A DNA stretch of 36,151 nucleotides from Desulfarculus sp. (GCA_003605055.1 QZKP01000018.1:104644-140794), one strand, 5' to 3'; positions 7,868-16,849 are shown, counted from the first letter of the stretch. The notes: generated from the letters alone by a model not told the origin. Numbers and translations: made by a program.

Positions 7868-8604
7868 ACCCCGGCGGCCCCACCCTTCGCGAGGACGCGG
7901 ACCTGGTCACGGCCGGCGAGGCCTATGCCCAACGCTTTGCCGGGCCGGTGGGCCGGCATTTTCTGGCCGTGCAGACCGCGGCCGTGCTGGGGCTGCTGGC
8001 CCCCTGGCCGGGGGCCTCGGTCTTGGACGTGGGCGGCGGACACGCCCAGACCGCCTTGCCCCTGGCCGCGGCCGGGTACAAAATCACGGTGGCCGGCTCC
8101 AGCCCGGAGTGCGGTCAGCGCCTGGCCCGCCTCCTGGAGCCGGGCAGCTACGACTTCCAGGCCGTGGACCTGATGAACCTGCCCTTCCCGGCGCGGGCCT
8201 TTGACGTGGTGCTCAGCCTGCGCATGCTCACCCACGTGGCCGATCTCCCCGGCTACCTGGCCCAGCTCTGCCGGGCGGCGGACAAGGCGGTGGTGGTGGA
8301 CTATCCGGCCAAGCGCGGCTTCAACCTGGCGGCCGGCGCCCTGTTCAGGGCCAAGGAGTCCCTGGACGACAACCCGCACACCCGGCCCTTCCGGAGCTTC
8401 TGGGACCAAGAGGTCTTGGAGCTATTCCGGGCCCAGGGATTCGGCCGGCCCAGGCTGCGGCGGCAGCACTTCCTGCCCATGGCCCTGCACCGGGGCCTGG
8501 GCTGGGGCGGCTTCACCAGGGCCAGCGAGGGCCTCTGCCGGGCCCTGGGGCTCACGGTCCTGCTGGGCTCGCCGGTGGTGCTGCGCGTGGAGCGGCTGGC
8601 ATGA
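7864..8604 (+). CDS. Class I SAM-dependent methyltransferase
   Basis: A 246-aa methyltransferase. Motif I is VLDVGGGHAQTALPLAAAGY (about residues 55-74), VDLMNLPFPARAFDVVLSLRMLTHV spans the motif II-IV region, and a VVVDYPAK segment matches the strand after the active site. It starts with GTG, overlapping the upstream stop (GTGA), with AGGAG about 6 nt upstream. Its own stop overlaps the next glycosyltransferase start (ATGA). The two overlaps indicate translational coupling in one operon. The substrate is unknown; a sugar or glycolipid is suggested by the neighbours. Confidence 0.85.
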   Translation: MNPGGPTLREDADLVTAGEAYAQRFAGPVGRHFLAVQTAAVLGLLAPWPGASVLDVGGGHAQTALPLAAAGYKITVAGSSPECGQRLARLLEPGSYDFQAVDLMNLPFPARAFDVVLSLRMLTHVADLPGYLAQLCRAADKAVVVDYPAKRGFNLAAGALFRAKESLDDNPHTRPFRSFWDQEVLELFRAQGFGRPRLRRQHFLPMALHRGLGWGGFTRASEGLCRALGLTVLLGSPVVLRVERLA

Positions 8605-9767
8605 GGATCCTCCTGCTGGCGCCGCACCCCTTCTTTCAGGAGAGGGGCACGCCCATCGCCGTGCGCCTGCTGGCCAGCGTTCTGACCGAGGCCGGCCACC
8701 AGGTGGAGATGCTCTGCTACCACGAGGGCCAGGACCCGGCGCTGGCCGGCGTGGCCATCCACCGCATCCGGCCGCCGCGCTGGGTACGGGGGGTGCCTCC
8801 CGGCCCCTCCTGGCAGAAGGCGCTCTGCGACCTGTACATGTGGCCCGCGGCCAAGCGCCTGGCGGCCAGCGGCCGCTTCGACCTGGTGCACGCGGTGGAG
8901 GAGGCGGCCTTCCTGGCCCGCCGCCTGAGGCGACTGTACGGCCTGCCCTACGTCTATGACATGGACTCCTGCCTGTCCCAGCAGATGGCGGACAAGTACC
9001 CTTTGGCCAAGCCCCTGGCCGGCCTGATGGCCCGCCTGGAGGGCGGGGCGGTGCGGGCCAGCGCGGGCGTGGTGGCCGTGTGCCGGGCCCTGGAAGAGGT
9101 GGCCCGCGCCCACGACGCCAGCACACGGGTCTGCCGCCTGGAGGACATCAGCCTGCTGGACCAGGAGCCGGGCCCGGCCCCGCAGGAGCGCCTGGAGTTC
9201 GGCGGGCCGCTGGTGATGTACGTGGGCAATCTGGAGCCCTACCAGGGCATAGACCTGCTCCTGGAGGGCTTCGCCCTGGCCGCGGCCCAGCAGCCCCAGG
9301 CGCAGATGGTCGTGATCGGCGGCGGGCCCTCGGACGTGGCCCGCTACCAGGCGAGGGCGAACTCCCTGGGCCTGGCTCAGCGGGCCCACTTCCTGGGCCC
9401 CCGGCCCCAGGCTCATCTGGGCCACTATCTGCGCCAGGCCGCGGTGCTGGCCAGCCCGCGCATCCAGGGCCAGAACACGCCCATGAAGATCTACTCCTAC
9501 CTGGACTCGGGCCGGCCGCTCTTGGCCACCCGTCTGCCCACTCACACCCAGGTCTTGGATGATCAGATCGCCATGCTGGTGGAACCCGAGCCCGCGGAGC
9601 TGGCCCGGGGCCTGGCGGCGCTGCTGGGCGACGTGGAGCTACGCGAAAGATTGGCCGCGGCGGCCCGGCAGCGGGTGGCCGAGCATTACAGCCTGGCGGC
9701 CTACCGCCGCAAGCTGCTGGATTTTTACCGCGACCTGGAGACCCGCTGCCTGGGGGAGGGGGCCTAG
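8601..9767 (+). CDS. Glycosyltransferase, GT4 family (GT-B fold)
   Basis: A 388-aa retaining-type GT-B glycosyltransferase. The N-terminal acceptor domain starts ILLLAPHPFFQERGTPIAVRLL, containing the P-x-x-G-x-x-x loop of GT4 enzymes, and includes FDLVHAVEEAAFLARRL. The donor domain holds LVMYVGNLEPYQGIDLLLEGF, VVIGGGP and a late SPRIQGQNTPMKIYSYLDSGRPLLAT. That last region replaces the usual E-x7-E with Q-N-x-x-K-x-x-x-Y, a variant common in this branch. It is cytoplasmic or peripheral at the membrane, and coupled to both flanking methyltransferases (4-nt overlap upstream, zero gap downstream). Donor and acceptor are unknown. Confidence 0.87.
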   Translation: MRILLLAPHPFFQERGTPIAVRLLASVLTEAGHQVEMLCYHEGQDPALAGVAIHRIRPPRWVRGVPPGPSWQKALCDLYMWPAAKRLAASGRFDLVHAVEEAAFLARRLRRLYGLPYVYDMDSCLSQQMADKYPLAKPLAGLMARLEGGAVRASAGVVAVCRALEEVARAHDASTRVCRLEDISLLDQEPGPAPQERLEFGGPLVMYVGNLEPYQGIDLLLEGFALAAAQQPQAQMVVIGGGPSDVARYQARANSLGLAQRAHFLGPRPQAHLGHYLRQAAVLASPRIQGQNTPMKIYSYLDSGRPLLATRLPTHTQVLDDQIAMLVEPEPAELARGLAALLGDVELRERLAAAARQRVAEHYSLAAYRRKLLDFYRDLETRCLGEGA

Positions 9768-10574
9768 ATGGCCACGGCCGCCCTGAGCAGCCAGGACTGG
9801 GCCCTGGCCCTGTTCAACAAGTCGGTGCTCAAACAGGCCAAGTACGCCCAGATCGTGCGCCTGCTGGGCGACACCCATGGCCGCCGCTGCCTGGACATGG
9901 GCGCGGACAACGGCGTGATCAGCCTGCTGCTGCGGCAGCGGGGCGGTTCCTGGGCCAGCGCGGACCTCACCGAGGCGGCGGTGGCCTCCATCCGCTCCCT
10001 GGTGGAGAGCGACGTACACCAGATAGACGGCCGCCGCACGCCCTTTGCCGACCGTGAGTTCGACGCGGTGGTGATCGTGGACTTTTTGGAGCACATCGCC
10101 ACGGACCAGGAGTTCCTGGACGAGGCGGCGCGCATCATGAAGCCGGGCGGGGTCCTGATCATCAACGTGCCCCACAAGAAGCGCTGGTCCCTGATCAACC
10201 CGCTGCGCCACGCCCTGGGCCTGACCGACGCCTGGCACGGCCACCTGCGGCCCGGCTACACCCGGGCGGAGTTGACGGCGCTCCTGGGCGGCCGGTTCAA
10301 GGTGCTAACCGGCCGCACCTACAGCAAGACCTTTTCCGAGCTGGTCGACACGGCGCTGAATTTTGGGTATGTGATCGGGCAGCGGCAGCGGGGAGGGCAG
10401 GCCTCCAGCGACAAGGGGGTGGTGGTCACCCAGGCCGACTGGCAACAAAACGCCAAGCAGATGGCCATGCTCAAGGCGGCCTACCCCTTGCTGAAGCTGG
10501 TCTCCTGGCTGGATAGAGCGCTTTTCTTCTTTAGCGGCTACAAGCTGATACTCAAGGCGGAGCGTAGGGGATAG
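9768..10574 (+). CDS. Class I SAM-dependent methyltransferase
   Basis: A 268-aa methyltransferase. Motif I is CLDMGADNGVISLLLRQRGG, followed by WASADLTEAAV for ribose binding, then FDAVVIVDFLEHIATDQEFLDEAARIMKPGGVLIINVPHKK, which is diagnostic of the methyltransf_11/23 group. The C-terminal part has two hydrophobic stretches (LVSWLDRALFFFSGYKLIL) that may dock it to the membrane. Its ATG directly follows the stop of the glycosyltransferase, with a G-rich GGGGGAGGGGG ribosome site inside that gene. It likely modifies a lipid-linked sugar made by the neighbours; this is inferred from context only. Confidence 0.86.
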   Translation: MATAALSSQDWALALFNKSVLKQAKYAQIVRLLGDTHGRRCLDMGADNGVISLLLRQRGGSWASADLTEAAVASIRSLVESDVHQIDGRRTPFADREFDAVVIVDFLEHIATDQEFLDEAARIMKPGGVLIINVPHKKRWSLINPLRHALGLTDAWHGHLRPGYTRAELTALLGGRFKVLTGRTYSKTFSELVDTALNFGYVIGQRQRGGQASSDKGVVVTQADWQQNAKQMAMLKAAYPLLKLVSWLDRALFFFSGYKLILKAERRG

Positions 10575-10577
10575 GGC

Positions 10578-11561
10578 ATGAAGATACTGGTTACCGGCGG
10601 CACCGGCTTCACCGGCTCGGCCCTGGTGAAAAAGCTCATCGGGCTGGGGCACCAGGTGCGCGCCCTGGACTACAAGGAGGGGCTGGTTCCCCAAAACCTG
10701 CGCGATGCCGGGGCCGAGGTTTACATCGGCTCGGTGACTGACCCTGCGCTGGTGGACCGCTGCGTCCAGGGCGTGGAGATCGTGCACCACCTGGCCGCGG
10801 CCTTCCGCGAGCTGAACGTGCCCGAGAGCTATTACGATGAGGTGAACACCGGCGGCACCGAGAACGTCTTCGCCGCCGCCCAGCGCCACGGGGTGAAGAA
10901 GGTCATCTACTGCTCCACCTGCGGGGTGCACGGCAACGTGGGCCACCCGCCCGGAGGCGAGGACGCGCCCATCCAGCCGGCCGACTACTACCAGCAGACC
11001 AAGTACAACGGCGAGCTGGTGGCCCAGAAATACTTCGCTCAGGGCATGAAGACCACCATCCTGCGACCGGCGGCCATCTACGGCCCGGGCGACCCCGAGC
11101 GCTTTTTCATGATCTTCAAGCGGGTGGCCAGGGGGGTCTTCCCCATGTTCGGCTCGGGCAAGACCCTGTACCACCCCCTGTACATCGACAACCTGGTGGA
11201 CGCCTTTCTGTTGGCCCAGGCAGAGGACAAGGGCCTGGGCCAGGCCTATCTCATCGCCGACGAGCACTACTACTCCATCGAGGAGCTGGTTAAAAGGGTG
11301 GCCAAGGCCATGGGGAGGCAGGTCAAGATACCCCACTATCCGGTCTGGCCCCTGGTGGCGGCGGGCCACGTGTTCGAGAAGCTCTACAAGCCCTTTGGTG
11401 CCACCCCGCCCATCTTCCCCCGTCGGGTGGACTGGTACCGCCAGAACCGGGCCTTCAAGATAGACAAGGCCAAGGCCGAGCTGGGCTACCGGCCCCGGGT
11501 GGGCATAGACGAGGGCCTCGCCAACACCTATCTCTGGTACCAGGAGCAGGGCTACCTGTGA
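10578..11561 (+). CDS. NAD-dependent epimerase/dehydratase (extended SDR)
   Basis: A 327-aa extended short-chain dehydrogenase. The cofactor motif is VTGGTGFTGSALV (residues 5-17), a conserved HHLAAAF segment follows, then the active-site Ser/Thr in VIYCSTCGVHG and the catalytic Y-x-x-x-K in YYQQTKYNGE. RPAAIYGPGDP is the typical substrate-side loop. It resembles nucleotide-sugar epimerases, 3-beta-HSD-like and dihydroflavonol-reductase-like enzymes, and HpnA-type proteins, and I cannot separate these by eye. It sits 3 nt after the methyltransferase in the glycan operon, so a sugar-nucleotide or lipid-linked sugar is the best guess for the substrate. Confidence 0.87.
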   Translation: MKILVTGGTGFTGSALVKKLIGLGHQVRALDYKEGLVPQNLRDAGAEVYIGSVTDPALVDRCVQGVEIVHHLAAAFRELNVPESYYDEVNTGGTENVFAAAQRHGVKKVIYCSTCGVHGNVGHPPGGEDAPIQPADYYQQTKYNGELVAQKYFAQGMKTTILRPAAIYGPGDPERFFMIFKRVARGVFPMFGSGKTLYHPLYIDNLVDAFLLAQAEDKGLGQAYLIADEHYYSIEELVKRVAKAMGRQVKIPHYPVWPLVAAGHVFEKLYKPFGATPPIFPRRVDWYRQNRAFKIDKAKAELGYRPRVGIDEGLANTYLWYQEQGYL

Positions 11562-11586
11562 GCCCGGCTTGGGGCGGGAGATAGAC

Positions 11587-12138
11587 GTGGCCACGCCCTG
11601 GGGACACCTGCTGGCCGGGGTGGCCGCGGGCAGCGCGGCCAGCGGCGGCCGCAGCGTGCTGGGCCCTTGGCGCGACCTGGTGTTCTTCGGGGTGGTGGCC
11701 GTCCTGCCGGACCTGGACTTCCTGCCCGGCCTCTTGCTGGGCGGCGGACCCTGGCACCAGGGCCCCACGCACAGCCTTCTGGCCGCGGCCCTGGCAACGG
11801 CCCTGTGCGGCCTCTGGGGGCGGCGCTACGGCCAAGGCTGGCTTCTGGCCTGGTGCGGGGCGGCGGTGTACCTGAGCCATCTGGCCGTGGACTTTTGCAC
11901 CGTGGACACCTTGGCCCCCATCGGCCTGCCCCTGTTTTGGCCCTTTTCCCCAGAGCACGTCACGGCCAAACATGCTATATTCCTGGACGTGAAGCGCAGG
12001 GGCCTGAGTTGGGCCGTGCTGGCGCACGATCTAAAGGCCCTGGCCTGGGAGACGCTGCTGCTGGGGCCCTGGGCCGGCCTGGCCTTGTGGCTGCGGGTGC
12101 GGCGCCGGGCAAAGCATCCCTTGACGGGTGAGGCGTAA
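11587..12138 (+). CDS. YdjM/DUF457-type membrane-bound metal-dependent hydrolase
   Basis: A 183-aa polytopic membrane protein of the LexA-binding/YdjM (DUF457) family, annotated as putative metal-dependent hydrolases. It shows the family's histidine and aspartate pattern: TPWGHLLAGVAAG, then VLPDLDFLPG, then QGPTHSLLAA and YLSHLAVDFCTVDTLAPIGLPLFWPF. There are about four hydrophobic segments. GTG 11587 is preferred over TTG 11569 because GGAG lies 6 nt upstream and the family N-terminus begins at TPWGH. The 3' end overlaps the GT2 gene by 11 nt. No substrate is established for the family; a lipid-linked phosphoester in this locus is possible. Confidence 0.8.
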   Translation: MATPWGHLLAGVAAGSAASGGRSVLGPWRDLVFFGVVAVLPDLDFLPGLLLGGGPWHQGPTHSLLAAALATALCGLWGRRYGQGWLLAWCGAAVYLSHLAVDFCTVDTLAPIGLPLFWPFSPEHVTAKHAIFLDVKRRGLSWAVLAHDLKALAWETLLLGPWAGLALWLRVRRRAKHPLTGEA

Positions 12139-13102
12139 GGTGGATCTGTCGGTCGTAGTGCCGGTTTACAACGAGGCCCAGAACCTGGAGGCCTTGCACC
12201 AGGAGCTGCACGAGGCCCTGGGCCCCACCGGCCTGGACTACGAGGCGGTGTTCGTGGACGACGGGTCGCGCGACGAAAGCTTCGCCATCCTGGCCCGCCT
12301 GGCCGCGTCTGAGCCCCGGGACGTGGTGGTGCGCCTGCGCAAGAACTTCGGACAGACCGCGGCCCTGAGCGCCGGCTTTGACCACGCCCACGGCGAGATA
12401 GTGGTCACCATGGACGGGGACCTGCAGAACGACCCCCGGGACATCCCCCAGCTCCTGGCCAAGCTGGGCGAGGGCTACGACATCGCGGCCGGCTGGCGCT
12501 TTCACCGCCAGGACAAGTTCCTCACCCGCCGGCTGCCCTCCAAGCTGGCCAACGGTCTGATAAGCCTGATCACCAAGGTGCGGCTGCACGACTACGGCTG
12601 CACCCTCAAGGCCTTCCGGGCCGAGGTGATCCAGAACGTGCGGCTCTACGGCGAGCTGCACCGCTTCATCCCGGCCATCGCTTCCCTGATGGGCGTGTCC
12701 ATCGCCGAGGTCAAGGTGAACCACCGGCCCCGCCGGGCCGGCAAGAGCAAATACGGCCTGGGGCGCACCCCTCGGGTGCTCCTGGACCTGATCACGGTCA
12801 AGTTCCTGCTCTCCTACGCCACCCGCCCCATCCAGATCTTCGGCCTGTGGGGGCTGTGGTCCTTCGCGGCCGGCTTTTTACTGGCCCTGTACTACACCGT
12901 GCTCAAGTTCGTCTTTCACGAGCCTCTGTGGGGCAAGCCGGGCCTGATCCTGGCGGTGCTGCTGTTGTTCGTGGGGGTGCAGTTCATCTCCATCGGCCTG
13001 CTGGGGGAGATGCAGGTGCGCACCTACCACGAGGCCCAGGACAAGCCCATCTACGCCGTGCGCCAGATCATCAACGGCCGGCCGCGGTCGCCCCGGGGCT
13101 GA
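12128..13102 (+). CDS. Glycosyltransferase family 2, GtrB/ArnC/DPM1-like, with two C-terminal TM segments
   Basis: A 324-aa inverting GT-A enzyme. The N-terminal DLSVVVPVYNEAQNL, VFVDDGSRDES and the metal-binding VTMDGDLQND define GT2, and RPIQIFGLWG marks the start of the membrane part. Two TM segments follow (SFAAGFLLALYYTVLKFVF and LILAVLLLFVGVQFISIGLLG), as in polyprenyl-phosphate glycosyltransferases that load a sugar onto a C55 or dolichyl-type phosphate on the cytoplasmic face. The start is either GTG 12128 or GTG 12140; the latter has a GAGG six nt upstream. The product is probably a lipid-P-sugar used by a later transferase outside the window. Confidence 0.88.
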   Translation: MRRKVDLSVVVPVYNEAQNLEALHQELHEALGPTGLDYEAVFVDDGSRDESFAILARLAASEPRDVVVRLRKNFGQTAALSAGFDHAHGEIVVTMDGDLQNDPRDIPQLLAKLGEGYDIAAGWRFHRQDKFLTRRLPSKLANGLISLITKVRLHDYGCTLKAFRAEVIQNVRLYGELHRFIPAIASLMGVSIAEVKVNHRPRRAGKSKYGLGRTPRVLLDLITVKFLLSYATRPIQIFGLWGLWSFAAGFLLALYYTVLKFVFHEPLWGKPGLILAVLLLFVGVQFISIGLLGEMQVRTYHEAQDKPIYAVRQIINGRPRSPRG

Positions 13103-13143
13103 TCCCCGGGGCCGGGCCGCCGGCGCGCAATGAGGACGCCACC

Positions 13144-14232
13144 TTGAAGCTGATCTACGATCTGCGCCTGTTGAGCGGCCAGATGCACGGCATGACCCGC
13201 TACGCCCTGGAACTGCTCAGGGCCATGCTGGCGCTGGAGCCGGAGCTGGCCGTGGGCGCCCTGGTGCGCCGGCCCGAGGACGCGCAGCTTTTGCCTTCTG
13301 ACCCGCGCCTGGTGGCCATCGCCTGCAAGCTGGGGCCCTACGCCCTCACCAGCCAGTGGATTCTGCCCAAGATATTGGACGGGCTGCGGCCGGAGATATA
13401 CCACTGCCCCTTTTACGCCCCGCCGGCGCGCTTCAAGGGGCCCATGGTCTTCACGGTGCACGACCTGATCCACCTCAAGTTTCCCCGGGACCACGGCGCG
13501 CGGCACCGCTTGTTCTACCGCTGGGTGGTGGCCCCGGCCGCGCGCCGGGCGCGGGCGGTGCTCACCGTGAGCCAGAGCTCCAAGCGTGATCTGGTGGATC
13601 TGTTGGGGGTGGAGGATAAAAAGATCATAGTCACCCCCATCGCCGCCGGCGAGGCCTTTCGGCCGCCCCAGGGCGCGGCCGTCCCGCCGGCCGGCTGGCC
13701 GCAGGGCTATCTGCTGGCCGTGGGCAACCCCAAGCCGCACAAGAACCTGGCCGCGGCGGTGGAGGCGCACGGTCTGCTCAAGAAAAACCCGCCGCCGGGG
13801 GTGGCGGTGCCCCCCCTGGTGCTGGTGGGAGTGGGCCCGGGCCAGGCCGACTGGGCCCGGCCCAGTGAGGATCTCTTTCTAGTGCCCTACCTGAGCGACG
13901 ACCAACTAGCCGCCGCCTATGCCGCGGCCCGGGCGGTGGTGATCCCCTCCCTGTACGAGGGCTTCGGCCTGCCGGCCCTGGAGGCCCTGGCCTGCGGCGC
14001 GCCCCTGGTGTGCAGCGACCAGGCCTCCCTGCCCGAGGTGGTGGGCGCGGCCGCCCTGCTGAGCGACCCCGAGCCCCCGGCCCTGGCCCAGGCCTTGGGC
14101 CGGGTGCTGGCCGAGCCGGAGCTGCGTGCGCGCCTGCGCCGGGCCGGCCCTAAGCAGGCGGCCAGTTTCTCCTGGGCCCAGGCCGCCCGGGCCACCCTGG
14201 CCGTGTACCGCCGGGCCATGGGCGGGGGCTAG
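13144..14232 (+). CDS. Glycosyltransferase, GT4 family
   Basis: A 362-aa GT-B glycosyltransferase. The TTG at 13144 is taken as start because TGAGGA lies 7 nt upstream and the protein then begins LKLIYDLRLLSGQMHGMTRYALELL, the typical G-x-x-R-Y loop. Reading further upstream gives Arg/Gly/Pro-rich low-complexity sequence overlapping the GT2 gene. The donor domain contains YLLAVGNPKPHKNLAAAVEAH, LVLVGVGPG and the E-x7-E region YEGFGLPALEALACGAPLV followed by CSDQASLPEVVG. The C-terminus is the usual helical closing segment. It is separated by 41 nt from the GT2 gene and 2 nt from the next GT. Sugar donor unknown. Confidence 0.87.
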   Translation: MKLIYDLRLLSGQMHGMTRYALELLRAMLALEPELAVGALVRRPEDAQLLPSDPRLVAIACKLGPYALTSQWILPKILDGLRPEIYHCPFYAPPARFKGPMVFTVHDLIHLKFPRDHGARHRLFYRWVVAPAARRARAVLTVSQSSKRDLVDLLGVEDKKIIVTPIAAGEAFRPPQGAAVPPAGWPQGYLLAVGNPKPHKNLAAAVEAHGLLKKNPPPGVAVPPLVLVGVGPGQADWARPSEDLFLVPYLSDDQLAAAYAAARAVVIPSLYEGFGLPALEALACGAPLVCSDQASLPEVVGAAALLSDPEPPALAQALGRVLAEPELRARLRRAGPKQAASFSWAQAARATLAVYRRAMGGG

Positions 14233-14234
14233 GC

Positions 14235-15395
14235 ATGGCCGATCTGCCCCAGGCGACTGAGGCCCTGCGCAGGCTGAGGGTGGTGCTGGTGCACGACTGG
14301 CTCACCGGCATGCGCGGCGGGGAGAAGGTGCTGGAGGCCCTGTGCCGGCTTTTCCCCCAGGCGCCGCTGTACACCCTGCTGCACGTGCCGGGCTCGGTGA
14401 GCCGGCTCATCGAGGACCGGCCTATCCACACCTCCTTTGTGCAGGGGCTGCCCCTGGCCCGGAGCCGCTACCGCCACTATCTGCCCCTGTTCCCCCGGGC
14501 GGTGGAGTCGCTTAAGCTGCCGTCCTGCGACCTGGTGATCAGCACCAGCCACTGCGTGGCCAAGGGGGTCCTGCCCCGCTACCCGGCGCTGCACGTGAGC
14601 TATCTGCACACGCCCATGCGCTACGTCTGGGACCTGTATGAGGACTACTTCGGCCCGGGCCGCGGCGGCCTGGCCCGCTACGCCATGCCCCTTTTTCGGC
14701 GGCGGCTGCAGCGCTGGGACATGGCCTCCTGCGCCCGGGTGGACCACTTCCTGGCCAACTCCCGCCACGTGGCCCGGCGCATCGCCCGCCATTACGGCCG
14801 CGCGGCCCAGGTCATACCGCCGCCGGTGGAGACCACCCGCTTTGCCCCGGCGGCCGCGGCGGAGGACTACTACCTGGTGGTCAGCGCCCTGGTGCCCTAC
14901 AAGCGGCTGGATTTGGCGGTGGAGGCCTGCAACCTCTCGGGCCGCCGCCTGCTGGTGGTGGGCACCGGCCCCGAGGAGGCGCGGCTGCGGGCCTTGGCCG
15001 GGCCCAACGTTGAGTTCCTGGGCTGGCAGAGCGACGAGGCCCTGGCCGGCCTCTACGCCCGGGCCCGGGCATTCCTCTTCCCCGGCGAGGAGGACTTCGG
15101 CATCACGCCGGTGGAGTCCATGGCCGCCGGCCGGCCGGTGGTGGCCCTGGCCCGGGGAGGGGCCCTGGAGACGGTGGTGGGCCTGGACGACCCCCAGGAC
15201 CGCCGGCCCACGGGCCTGTTCTTCCATAAGCAGGAGGCGGGCGCGCTGTTGGCCGCCCTGGATGAGCTGGAGCGGCGCCTGGACCAGTTCGACCCCCAGG
15301 CCTTGGTTGAGCACGCCGCCCAGTTCGACACCCGCCATTTCCTGGAGCGCATGGCCTGCTTCCTGACCCAGTTGTCGCAGACGCGTGGGCGTTGA
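14235..15395 (+). CDS. Glycosyltransferase, GT4 family (WbaZ/MtfB-like)
   Basis: A 386-aa GT-B enzyme. The N-terminus VVLVHDWLTGMRGGEKVLEALCRLFP and SYLHTPMRYVWDLYEDYF are characteristic of the WbaZ/MtfB-like mannosyltransferase branch of GT4. The donor domain has YYLVVSALVPYKRLDLAVEACN, LLVVGTGPEE and FPGEEDFGITPVESMAAGRPVVAL, the E-x7-E motif. It is probably a cytoplasmic or peripheral enzyme adding mannose or a related sugar to a lipid-linked chain; the sugar is only an analogy from family members. It starts 2 nt after the previous GT and is the last gene of the glycan locus before a hairpin. Confidence 0.88.
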   Translation: MADLPQATEALRRLRVVLVHDWLTGMRGGEKVLEALCRLFPQAPLYTLLHVPGSVSRLIEDRPIHTSFVQGLPLARSRYRHYLPLFPRAVESLKLPSCDLVISTSHCVAKGVLPRYPALHVSYLHTPMRYVWDLYEDYFGPGRGGLARYAMPLFRRRLQRWDMASCARVDHFLANSRHVARRIARHYGRAAQVIPPPVETTRFAPAAAAEDYYLVVSALVPYKRLDLAVEACNLSGRRLLVVGTGPEEARLRALAGPNVEFLGWQSDEALAGLYARARAFLFPGEEDFGITPVESMAAGRPVVALARGGALETVVGLDDPQDRRPTGLFFHKQEAGALLAALDELERRLDQFDPQALVEHAAQFDTRHFLERMACFLTQLSQTRGR

Positions 15396-15428
15396 CCCTG
15401 GAGGAGCCCGGATGGTAGCCTTCTAAAG

Positions 15429-15452
15429 CGGGCCGCTGATTAGGGCGGCCCG
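15429..15452 (+). terminator. Hairpin after the glycan operon, possible terminator
   Basis: A perfect 8-bp GC-rich stem (CGGGCCGC / GCGGCCCG) closes an 8-nt loop between the last glycosyltransferase and trkA. The following sequence (AGGCTGTTTAGG) has only a weak T-tract, so termination may be partial or Rho-assisted. Confidence 0.45.
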
Positions 15453-15487
15453 AGGCTGTTTAGGCAGCCAAGCCTGGAGGAGCGTCT

Positions 15488-16849
15488 TTGCGGGTCCTGA
15501 TCATCGGCGCCGGCGAGGTGGGCTTCCACACCGCCCTGCGGCTCTCGCGCGAGAGCCACCGGGTGGTGGTGGTGGATCACCAGGCCGAGCGCATCCGCCA
15601 GATATCGGAGCAAATGGACGTGCAGACGCTCTTGGGCGAGGGCTCCAGCCCGGCCGCCCTGCGCGCCGCCGGCGTGGATCAGGCCGACCTGGTCCTGGTG
15701 GTCACCAACAGCGACGAGGTGAACCTCACCGCCTGCCGCTTCGCCCGGCTGCTGGCCCCCGGCGCCACTCTCATCGCCCGCGTGCGCAGCGCCGATTACC
15801 TGGAGTTCTTCGAGGAGGTGGGCGCCGCCAGCCTGGACATTGACACCGTGATCAATCCCGAGCGGGAGGTGGCCGCTCAAATACTGCAGTTCTTGGAGGT
15901 GCCCGCGGCCAGCAGCGTCGCCGACTTCGCCGGCGGCAAGGTGACCATGCTGGGGCTCAAGATACCGGCTACCTGCGACCAGGTGGGTTGCGCCCTGTAC
16001 CAGGCGCGCTCGGCCGACAGCCCCCGCTTTCTGGTGGTGGCCATCGAGCGGGGGGGGCAGGTGATCATCCCCCGCGGCAACGACCTGATCCTCTCCGACG
16101 ACCTGGCCTACGTGGTCACCCAGAAGAGCAACATAGACCAGGTGGTGGAGCACTTCGGCCTGCAGACCCACGCGGTGCGAAACCTGGTGTTGGTGGGCGG
16201 CGGGGCCATCGGCCGGCTGGTGGCCCTGGGCGCCAAAGAGCGGGGCATCAAGGTGCGCATCATCGAGCGCGACCCCCAGCGCTGCGAGCGCCTGGTGGAT
16301 CAGTTGGAGGATGTGACCATCCTGCACGGCAACGGCACGGACATGAATCTCCTGGAGGAGGAGAACGTCGGCGCGGCCGATGTCTTCGCAGCAGTGACCG
16401 ACGACGAAGAGGAAAACGTGCTCATCGCCCTCTTGGGCCGCAAGATGGGCGTGCGCCGCACCATCGCCAGGGTGGCCCACCTGGGCTACGTGCCCCTGGT
16501 CAGCTCCCTGGGCCTGGATTTGGTGGTCAGCCCCCGCTTCGCGGCGGTGGGGGCCATCCTGCGCCATCTGCGGCGGGGCAAGGTGCTGGCCGTGGCCCCG
16601 CTCAAGGACGAGAACACCGAGGTCATCGAGGTGGAGGCCCAGGAGACCTCGGCCCTGGTGAACCGGCCCCTGGCCGAGGTGAACCTGCCCCAGGGCTCGC
16701 TGGTGGCCGCGGTGATCACCGACGGCGAGGTGCACATCCCCACCGGCGAGACGGTGGTGCGGCCCGGGGACCAGTTGGTGATTTTCGTCACCCGGCAGGT
16801 GCTCAAGAAGGTGGAGAAGCTGCTCACCGTCAGCCTGGAGTATTTCTAG
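15488..16849 (+). CDS. trkA: Trk system potassium uptake protein TrkA
   Basis: A 453-aa peripheral regulatory subunit of the TrkAH potassium channel. It has two tandem RCK units: a first NAD-binding Rossmann motif at GAGEVG (residues 7-12), a TrkA-C domain, then a second Rossmann motif LVGGGAIGRL near residues 236-245 and a final TrkA-C domain. Acidic residues ending the nucleotide-binding strand (VVVVDHQAERI and VRIIERDPQRC) favour NAD(H) or ATP. The start is TTG with GGAGGAG 5 nt upstream. Two-unit architecture and length match E. coli-type TrkA. It is followed 39 nt later by trkH. Confidence 0.95.
   Translation: MRVLIIGAGEVGFHTALRLSRESHRVVVVDHQAERIRQISEQMDVQTLLGEGSSPAALRAAGVDQADLVLVVTNSDEVNLTACRFARLLAPGATLIARVRSADYLEFFEEVGAASLDIDTVINPEREVAAQILQFLEVPAASSVADFAGGKVTMLGLKIPATCDQVGCALYQARSADSPRFLVVAIERGGQVIIPRGNDLILSDDLAYVVTQKSNIDQVVEHFGLQTHAVRNLVLVGGGAIGRLVALGAKERGIKVRIIERDPQRCERLVDQLEDVTILHGNGTDMNLLEEENVGAADVFAAVTDDEEENVLIALLGRKMGVRRTIARVAHLGYVPLVSSLGLDLVVSPRFAAVGAILRHLRRGKVLAVAPLKDENTEVIEVEAQETSALVNRPLAEVNLPQGSLVAAVITDGEVHIPTGETVVRPGDQLVIFVTRQVLKKVEKLLTVSLEYF

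Noticed and set aside
12847..13143. N-terminal extension of the GT4 gene into the GT2 gene
   Set aside because: Low-complexity sequence overlapping a clear coding region; TTG 13144 has a good ribosome site and begins the family homology.
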